A stretch of DNA of 10,115 nucleotides from Lachnospiraceae bacterium. Lineage in GTDB: Bacteria > Bacillota > Clostridia > Lachnospirales > Lachnospiraceae. Positions 5,472 through 10,115 of the stretch are shown piece by piece (position 1 is the stretch's first letter; each line of letters begins with the position of its first letter). A program made the translations under genes and the position numbers. The notes under the pieces were generated by a model. The model was not told the origin of the DNA. It searched no databases and was given only the letters and a program-made list of their open reading frames with translations. Location of the stretch: assembly GCA_020860745.1 (NCBI GenBank), contig JAJBTR010000176.1, positions 1-10,115 on the forward strand, written 5' to 3'.

Positions 5472-6569
5472 ATGCATAAAAATGAAATTATAAAAATATA
5501 CGGCACCAATTATAAGGATATGACAAAACAATTGCTGGAGCGGTCTGACCTGGCTGCTGAAATCCCATCCCCGGCCAGCAGGATCGGGATTAAACCCAAT
5601 CTGGTTTCGCCGACTCCGGCGGAATACGGGGCGACCACTCACCCGGAGGTAGTCACGGGTATCATTGAGTATTTGCAGGAGCGCGGTTTTTCCCGGATTG
5701 TGGTGCTGGAGGGCGCCTGGGTAGGAGATAAGACGTCGGAAGCTTTTGAATATTGTGGGTACCGGGTCCTTTCGGAACAGTACGGGGTGGAATTGTGGGA
5801 TACACAGACAGACTCCTCCCATATGATGGACTGTGCGGGTGTGGAGCTTCGCATCTGCGATATGGTGGATAAAATTGATTTTCTGATCAATGTGCCGGTG
5901 CTGAAAGGACATTGTCAGACGAGGATCACCTGTGCCCTGAAAAACAGCAAGGGGTTGATTCCGAACTCGGAGAAGCGCCGCTTTCATACCATGGGACTGC
6001 ACAAGCCCATCGCTCATCTCGGCGCGGGTGTACATCAGGATTTTATCGTGGTGGATCACATCTGCGGCGACCTGGATTTTGAGGATGGCGGGAATCCGGT
6101 GGTGCGCAACTGTGTTATGGCGGCGAAGGACCCGGTGCTGGTGGATGCGTATGTCTGCCGGCTGCTTCATTACAGTGTGGCGGATGTTCCTTATGTCGGC
6201 ATGGCGGAAAAACTGGGAATCGGAAGTGCGGATCTTAGCCGGGCGCAGATTTCCTGTATCGGCCGTGATCAGGAGGGAGAGATTGAACAGCGGCGAAAAG
6301 TGGTCGCCGTGGAGGACGCTGTGGAGGAGGTGGATTCCTGCAGCGCCTGCTACGCCGCTCTGGTTCCTGCTCTGGACCGACTGCGGGAGGAAGGATTGCT
6401 GGAGTATCTGGATGAAAAAATTGCCATAGGCCAGGGGTACCGCGGGAAGCATGGTTCCCTGGGGGCAGGGCTTTGCACGGCGGGATTTGATGTCTGTGTG
6501 AAAGGGTGTCCGCCCACGGAGGAGCAGGTGTATAAAGAGCTGAAAGAGTACCTTTTGCGCAGAAAGTGA
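5472..6569 (+). CDS. DUF362 domain-containing protein with C-terminal cysteine cluster
   Basis: The protein has 365 residues and no signal peptide or membrane helix, so it is probably cytoplasmic. Residues about 35-235 carry the DUF362 domain, with the blocks IGIKPNLV (38-45), INVPVLKGH (139-147) and CALKNSKGL (154-162). The C-terminal part is a separate conserved unit with CxxC (C290, C293) followed by CTAGFDVCVKGCPP (C335, C342, C346), separated by IAIGQGYRG (317-325). Five closely placed cysteines suggest an Fe-S cluster or metal site, but the spacing is not a classical 4Fe-4S ferredoxin motif and the function of the family is unknown. GAGGG at 5459-5463 lies 8 nt before the ATG. The metA gene follows about 210 bp later with a strong site of its own. 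No terminator is evident between them, so partial read-through is possible. Confidence 0.85.
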   Translation: MHKNEIIKIYGTNYKDMTKQLLERSDLAAEIPSPASRIGIKPNLVSPTPAEYGATTHPEVVTGIIEYLQERGFSRIVVLEGAWVGDKTSEAFEYCGYRVLSEQYGVELWDTQTDSSHMMDCAGVELRICDMVDKIDFLINVPVLKGHCQTRITCALKNSKGLIPNSEKRRFHTMGLHKPIAHLGAGVHQDFIVVDHICGDLDFEDGGNPVVRNCVMAAKDPVLVDAYVCRLLHYSVADVPYVGMAEKLGIGSADLSRAQISCIGRDQEGEIEQRRKVVAVEDAVEEVDSCSACYAALVPALDRLREEGLLEYLDEKIAIGQGYRGKHGSLGAGLCTAGFDVCVKGCPPTEEQVYKELKEYLLRRK

Positions 6570-6760
6570 TCCCGTGCGTGATTTCGTGTATCTGTAATTG
6601 TCCGGAGTATATATTATATCAGGCAGAAGCGGCATATGAAAGCAGCCGAATTCACACGTTCCTTTCGGACTTTGACGGGAAACCGACAAACACATGAGAA
6701 TCTGATGGTTGATTTCTGTCCAGCCAGAGCATAGAATAATTCCATATCTAATTACTTGGA

Positions 6761-6769
6761 AAAGGGGGA
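6761..6769 (+). promoter_or_regulatory. metA: Ribosome binding site that fixes the metA start at 6778
   Basis: AAAGGGGGA ends 8 nt before the ATG at 6778, and the protein then starts MPIKIP, the invariant MetA N-terminus. The in-frame TTG at 6709 is rejected. The 208-bp gap before metA (6570-6777) contains AT-rich possible -10 boxes near 6610-6619 without a good -35. I see no S-box or T-box consensus there. Confidence 0.75.
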
Positions 6770-6777
6770 ATATAGAT

Positions 6778-7701
6778 ATGCCGATCAAGATACCGGATTC
6801 CCTTCCGGCCACAGCGATACTGGAGAGTGAAAACATCTTTGTCATGACGGAGTACCGCGCGATTCATCAGGATATCCGACCCTTAAATATACTGATTTTA
6901 AACCTGATGCCGACGAAAGTGGTGACCGAGACGCAGCTGCTGCGAAAGCTTTCCAACACGCCGCTGCAGATTAAGGTGGAGTTTCTGCAGACAGTGACCT
7001 ATACGCCGCAGCATGTGGACAGCAAGCATATGGAGTCTTTCTACACGACCTTTGAGAAAGTGAAAAACCGCTGGTTTGACGGAATGATCATCACCGGCGC
7101 GCCGCTGGCGGATGTGGCTTACGAGGATGTTTATTATTGGCAGGAACTCTGTCAGATCATGGACTGGGCAAAGACGCATGTGCATTCCACGCTTCACATC
7201 TGCTGGGGGGCTCTTGCAGGATTATATTATTACTACGGAGTTCCCACTGTGGAATATCCGGAAAAACTGTCCGGGGTCTATCCGAACCGGGTATTGAAAA
7301 AAAGTTCGCCGTTGTTCCGCGGATTTGACGATGTCTTTCTGGCGCCGCATTCCAGAGAAGTCGGCGTCCTGGAGGAGGATGTCTTAAAAGTGCCGGGACT
7401 GGAACTCATCGCGGACAGCGAGGCGGGCGGACCGACAATCCTAAAGACTACGGATTCCAAATACTTTTTCGCGCTCTGCCATCTGGAATATGATTCCGAC
7501 ACGCTGGCGCTGGAGTATCAGCGGGATCTGGAAAAGGGGATCAATCCGCATGTGCCGTGCAATTACTTCCCGGACGACGATCCCTCGCAGAAGCCGGTTG
7601 TGAGGTGGCGGTCCGCGGGGCAGCTGTTGTTTTCTAACTGGCTCAACTACTACGTGTACCAGAGCACGCCGTATGAGATCGGCGGGCATGTGGGGAAATA
7701 G
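6778..7701 (+). CDS. metA: Homoserine O-acyltransferase MetA
   Basis: This 307-residue enzyme transfers an acyl group from acyl-CoA to the homoserine hydroxyl, the first committed step of methionine synthesis, in the cytoplasm. Numbering runs in register with E. coli MetA: nucleophile C142 in HICWGALAG, H235 and E237 of the triad in CHLEYD, and R249 in YQRDLEKG. The blocks RPLNILILNLMP (34-45), EKLSGVY (162-168) and NWLNYYVYQSTPYE (287-300) are family signatures. The residue known to set acyl-donor choice, position 111, is alanine here (TGAPLADV), not the glutamate linked to acetyl-CoA nor the glycine linked to succinyl-CoA, so the donor is left open. The usual GHPEYD around the triad reads CHLEYD. 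Length and signatures otherwise look intact. A strong terminator follows directly, so metA ends its transcript. Confidence 0.95.
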   Translation: MPIKIPDSLPATAILESENIFVMTEYRAIHQDIRPLNILILNLMPTKVVTETQLLRKLSNTPLQIKVEFLQTVTYTPQHVDSKHMESFYTTFEKVKNRWFDGMIITGAPLADVAYEDVYYWQELCQIMDWAKTHVHSTLHICWGALAGLYYYYGVPTVEYPEKLSGVYPNRVLKKSSPLFRGFDDVFLAPHSREVGVLEEDVLKVPGLELIADSEAGGPTILKTTDSKYFFALCHLEYDSDTLALEYQRDLEKGINPHVPCNYFPDDDPSQKPVVRWRSAGQLLFSNWLNYYVYQSTPYEIGGHVGK

Positions 7702-7721
7702 AATAAGAAGTACCAGACATT

Positions 7722-7760
7722 AAAAAGAGATCAGCCTTTTGGACTGGTCTCTTTTAATTT
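7722..7760 (+). terminator. Intrinsic terminator after metA
   Basis: AAAAGAGATCAG at 7723-7734 pairs with CTGGTCTCTTTT at 7744-7755, twelve base pairs with one G-U. The CC and GG next to the loop extend it around a TTTT loop with one bulged A. The Ts of the 3' arm and the AATTT that follows supply the U tract. It lies 20 bp after the metA stop. Confidence 0.85.
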
Positions 7761-8043
7761 GGATATGTATAGAATTGGTTTTACGTTTGTATTCCGCGCC
7801 GTCAATTTCTCTGATCCATTCACATGCGAGGGAAATAAACAGAATTCATGATCTGCTCCTTTCGAAAAGGTGAACGAAGTCTTAAGAATATATGAAAAGC
7901 GGTCTCGCAGGACACTAAACACTTCCTTTTTTGGAAAAAATAGTGTAGAATATGGCGAAAAGATGCCGCGGGAGAAAACAAACCGCGGAAGGAATGACAC
8001 AAAAAAGCCATTGCAAAAACAGCACTATGATTGGGGAAAGAAA
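7761..8043. other. Intergenic region before the D-2-hydroxyacid dehydrogenase gene
   Basis: Together with the metA terminator this leaves about 340 bp without a convincing gene. Near 7931-7951 TTGGAA and TAGAAT are only 9 bp apart and cannot serve as one promoter; TAGAAT might act with a poorer -35. CCGCGG at 7966-7971 and 7983-7988 can form a 6-bp stem with an 11-nt loop in the leader, without a T tract. The frame of the dehydrogenase stays open back to GTG at 7870, but the upstream codons have no ribosome binding site or family resemblance. On the minus strand an AAAGGAG site precedes a reading frame of only nine codons. Confidence 0.5.
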
Positions 8044-8979
8044 ATGAATATTGTGTTTTTGGACGCGGATTCTATCGGTGAGGATATCGATCTCACCGGA
8101 TTTTATGATCTGGGAACAGTGACCCGGTACGGGTACACATCGGAGTTTGAAATGCCGGAACGGATCCGGGAGGCGGACGCGATTATTGTAAATAAGATGG
8201 AAGTAAACGAGAAGACGGTCGGGGAAGCGCCCCGGCTGAAGCTGGTTTGTGTGACAGCCACCGGCACGAACAATCTCGATAAAGATTTCCTGGAAAGGCG
8301 CGGGATTGCCTGGCGAAATGTGGCCGGTTATTCCACGGAAAACGTGGCGCAGCATACGTTCGCTCTGCTGTTTTACCTGCTGGAGAAGATGAGCTATTAC
8401 GATCACTATGTAAAATCCGGAAAATACGTGTCGGATGACTCATTTTCCCATTTTTCCAATGTGTTCCACGAGCTTCAGGGACTGACCTGGGGCATTATCG
8501 GCCTGGGAAATATCGGCCGGCGGGTGGCGGATATTGCGAAGGCTTTCGGCTGTCGGGTGATTTATTATTCCACATCGGGAAGTCCGGCGCAGGAGGGATA
8601 TCATCAGACAGATCTGGATACCCTCTTAACAACATCGGATATTGTATCGGTGCACGCGCCGTTAAATGAGAATACGCTGGATCTTATGGATGCCGCCGCA
8701 TTTCACAAAATGAATCAGTCCGCGATTTTCATCAATGTGGGACGGGGGCCTATTGTGGTGGAGGAAGATCTGGCGGATGCGCTGGAGCGCGGTGAGATTG
8801 CGGCCGCCGGGCTGGATGTGCTGCGGCAGGAGCCGATGGCGGAGGATAATCCGCTGCGGAGGGTTGCGGACAGCACGAAACTGGTGATCACTCCCCATAT
8901 TGCGTGGGCCAGCGTGGAAGCGCGCACCCGCCTGATGGGTATTGTTCTGGAACAGGTGAAAGAGTTTTTCCCGGTTTGA
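8044..8979 (+). CDS. D-2-hydroxyacid dehydrogenase (NAD(P)-dependent)
   Basis: This 311-residue cytoplasmic oxidoreductase belongs to the formate/glycerate dehydrogenase-like family and interconverts 2-keto acids and D-2-hydroxy acids. The Rossmann glycine motif GLGNIG is at 153-158. The catalytic triad is complete: R234 in NVGRGPIV, E263 in RQEP and H285 in TPHIAWAS. The strand after the glycine motif ends YYSTSGS, with no aspartate where NAD-specific members carry one, so NADPH use is plausible. The exact substrate (hydroxypyruvate, glyoxylate or another keto acid) cannot be told. The ATG at 8044 is chosen because MNIVFLDA is the natural start of the first beta strand and GGGGA at 8033-8037 precedes it. 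An in-frame ATG at 7963 would add 27 polar residues without a ribosome binding site. The stop codon is 4 nt from the next gene, so the two are surely co-transcribed. Confidence 0.92.
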   Translation: MNIVFLDADSIGEDIDLTGFYDLGTVTRYGYTSEFEMPERIREADAIIVNKMEVNEKTVGEAPRLKLVCVTATGTNNLDKDFLERRGIAWRNVAGYSTENVAQHTFALLFYLLEKMSYYDHYVKSGKYVSDDSFSHFSNVFHELQGLTWGIIGLGNIGRRVADIAKAFGCRVIYYSTSGSPAQEGYHQTDLDTLLTTSDIVSVHAPLNENTLDLMDAAAFHKMNQSAIFINVGRGPIVVEEDLADALERGEIAAAGLDVLRQEPMAEDNPLRRVADSTKLVITPHIAWASVEARTRLMGIVLEQVKEFFPV

Positions 8980-8983
8980 TTTT

Positions 8984-9988
8984 ATGAAAAATAAAAGTTT
9001 CTGGATAAAATTTATAATTGCCGCGGTTTTGATCGGTATTATCGTCTATACATTCCGCGGTTCCTGGGGGGATATCTGGCAGCAGGTGAAGCAGACCTCG
9101 CCGGTGGTTCTGGCTATGATCGGGGGAGCGTCTGTGATATATCATCTGTTCGAGGCTTGGATTACCTGTTCTCTGGCAAGGGAATACAATCCGCGGTTTC
9201 GATACCGGGATGCTGTGTACTGTGCTTTTTTCTGCTCGTTTTACCGCTTATCTACACTGGGGAGCGGAGCCGGCATCGCTGCGGTGATATTTCTGGGTAA
9301 AAAGCAGGTAGGCTATACGGAGGCAACGGGGCTGTATGCCATTCAGTATATCCTGCACAAAGCCAGCATTGCACTGTTCAGCGGGATTTTTTTCCTGGTC
9401 AACTGGAGGGTGATGGCAGCGTATTACCGAAGCTATGCACCCTATCTGATTCTGGCTTACGCTTTGACGCTGCTGATCTCCATTGCCCTGGTGCTGGCGG
9501 TGGTTTACCCGAAGTTTCACCGGCTGATTCTCTGGCTGGTCCGGAAGCTGAACTACAAAAACAAGCTGGACGGCGTTGTGGGAAAGCTGGAGGCGAGCAT
9601 CGGTATCCTGGAGCAGTCCGGGACAAAATTGCTGAAGGATTGGAAGACGCTGGTGTCCTGCGTGGTGAGAAATATTGCAAAATTATTTTTCTGGTACAGC
9701 ATTCCGTTTTTGATTTTGCACCAGTCGGGGGCAATCACACTTCGGACCTCGCTTTCCGTTACATCCCTCTCTGTGATGACCGCGGCGGTCATTCCCACTC
9801 CGGCAGGCATCGGGTCGACGGAACTGATTATGACCGGCCTGTTTGGCGTACTGGTCGATGTAAATCAGGCTATGGCAATCACGCTGCTTTACCGGACAGC
9901 GACATTTATTTTCCCTTTCGTGGTGGGAGCGGGATGTATCCTCGGGGAGCGTGTGGTGAAGCGGTTCCGGAGGCTGAATCCGCGGTAG
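8984..9988 (+). CDS. YbhN / lysylphosphatidylglycerol synthase TM-region family membrane protein
   Basis: This 334-residue polytopic membrane protein matches the PF03706 (UPF0104, LPG_synthase_TM) family. Hydrophobic segments are seen at about 7-23, 40-62, 77-104, 116-140, 152-175, 222-246, 256-290 and 297-322. The family signature PTPAGIGSTE is at 271-280, followed by LLYR at 301-304. The cytoplasmic transferase domain of full MprF is missing, so this is the flippase-like membrane unit only. Such proteins are thought to move lipids or glycolipids across the membrane, but the substrate here is unknown. The gene begins after a TTTT gap behind the dehydrogenase stop and has no recognisable ribosome binding site, so translation probably depends on ribosomes arriving from the upstream gene. 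The last residues (RVVKRFRRLNPR) form a basic cytoplasmic tail. Confidence 0.88.
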   Translation: MKNKSFWIKFIIAAVLIGIIVYTFRGSWGDIWQQVKQTSPVVLAMIGGASVIYHLFEAWITCSLAREYNPRFRYRDAVYCAFFCSFYRLSTLGSGAGIAAVIFLGKKQVGYTEATGLYAIQYILHKASIALFSGIFFLVNWRVMAAYYRSYAPYLILAYALTLLISIALVLAVVYPKFHRLILWLVRKLNYKNKLDGVVGKLEASIGILEQSGTKLLKDWKTLVSCVVRNIAKLFFWYSIPFLILHQSGAITLRTSLSVTSLSVMTAAVIPTPAGIGSTELIMTGLFGVLVDVNQAMAITLLYRTATFIFPFVVGAGCILGERVVKRFRRLNPR

Positions 9989-10030
9989 CGGACAGAATAT
10001 TTTACGATGCAACTGCTCGTGGGTGAAGTA

Positions 10031-10066
10031 CTCATGAGGCAGATCTGCCGCAGGGAGACATTTTTT
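10031..10066 (+). terminator. Possible weak terminator after the YbhN-type gene
   Basis: The perfect 12-bp palindrome GGCAGATCTGCC (10038-10049) can fold as a 4-bp stem with a GATC loop. CTC (10031-10033) and GAG (10055-10057) may add an outer stem, and T6 follows at 10061-10066. The helix is short and interrupted, so the palindrome could equally be a protein-binding site. Confidence 0.3.
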
Positions 10067-10115
10067 ATATCATAGGAAATACCTTGTTGTTGTAAAGCGT
10101 TAAAGTATCAGCTTT

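Noticed and set aside
4584..6845. A stop-free minus-strand frame of 753 codons antisense to the rhomboid and DUF362 genes
   Set aside because: Its product is rich in His, Ser, Pro, Gln and Arg with no domain-like pattern, it starts inside metA and it runs through intergenic DNA. The plus-strand genes in the same region carry clear catalytic motifs, so this is a shadow frame.
7720..7849. Minus-strand small gene after a good AAAGGAG site (start at 7849)
   Set aside because: The frame stops after nine codons. A longer coding-looking frame in the same stretch is out of phase by one base, and its end is just the metA terminator hairpin translated.

Overview
This window looks like a chromosomal segment from a Gram-positive anaerobe of the Clostridia, most likely a Lachnospiraceae-type gut bacterium. 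That is inference from strong AGGAGG-type ribosome binding sites, Firmicutes-style small gene families (compact AlkD-like glycosylase, DUF3737, DUF362 with a C-terminal cysteine cluster, MetA) and moderate GC with AT-rich intergenic gaps. No rRNA, tRNA, CRISPR array, transposase or phage gene is visible.

Layout. At 1-912 a good promoter drives an AlkD-like DNA alkylation repair protein. At about 913-1972 lies a more AT-rich two-gene module: a minimal nucleotidyltransferase (MNT) followed by a HEPN-domain protein, the arrangement of MNT/HEPN toxin-antitoxin pairs. It has its own extended -10 promoter, a palindrome in the leader and a 19-bp direct repeat at the MNT stop codon. A bidirectional terminator at about 2038-2067 separates it from two minus-strand genes: a MalY/PatB-type PLP C-S lyase/aminotransferase (2190-3389) and, upstream of it, a DUF3737 beta-helix-type gene (3485-4328) whose frame is broken by one extra A in an A6 run. 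A 366-bp divergent promoter region follows. Then, on the plus strand, come a rhomboid intramembrane protease (4695-5321), a DUF362 protein (5472-6569), a MetA homoserine O-acyltransferase (6778-7701, closed by a clear terminator), a D-2-hydroxyacid dehydrogenase (8044-8979) and, 4 bp later, a YbhN/LPG-synthase-TM-type membrane protein (8984-9988).

How the genes work together. Most are independent housekeeping or accessory functions. MetA activates homoserine for methionine synthesis and the PatB-like enzyme could act on cystathionine or cysteine, so both touch sulfur amino acid metabolism, but they are not in one operon. The dehydrogenase and the membrane protein are almost certainly co-transcribed and probably translationally coupled. 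The MNT/HEPN pair looks like a self-contained acquired module.

I do not see a clearly new multi-gene system. The points most worth a second look are the HEPN protein without the usual RNase motif, alanine at the MetA acyl-donor specificity position, the single-base frameshift in DUF3737, and the paired cysteine motifs of the DUF362 protein.
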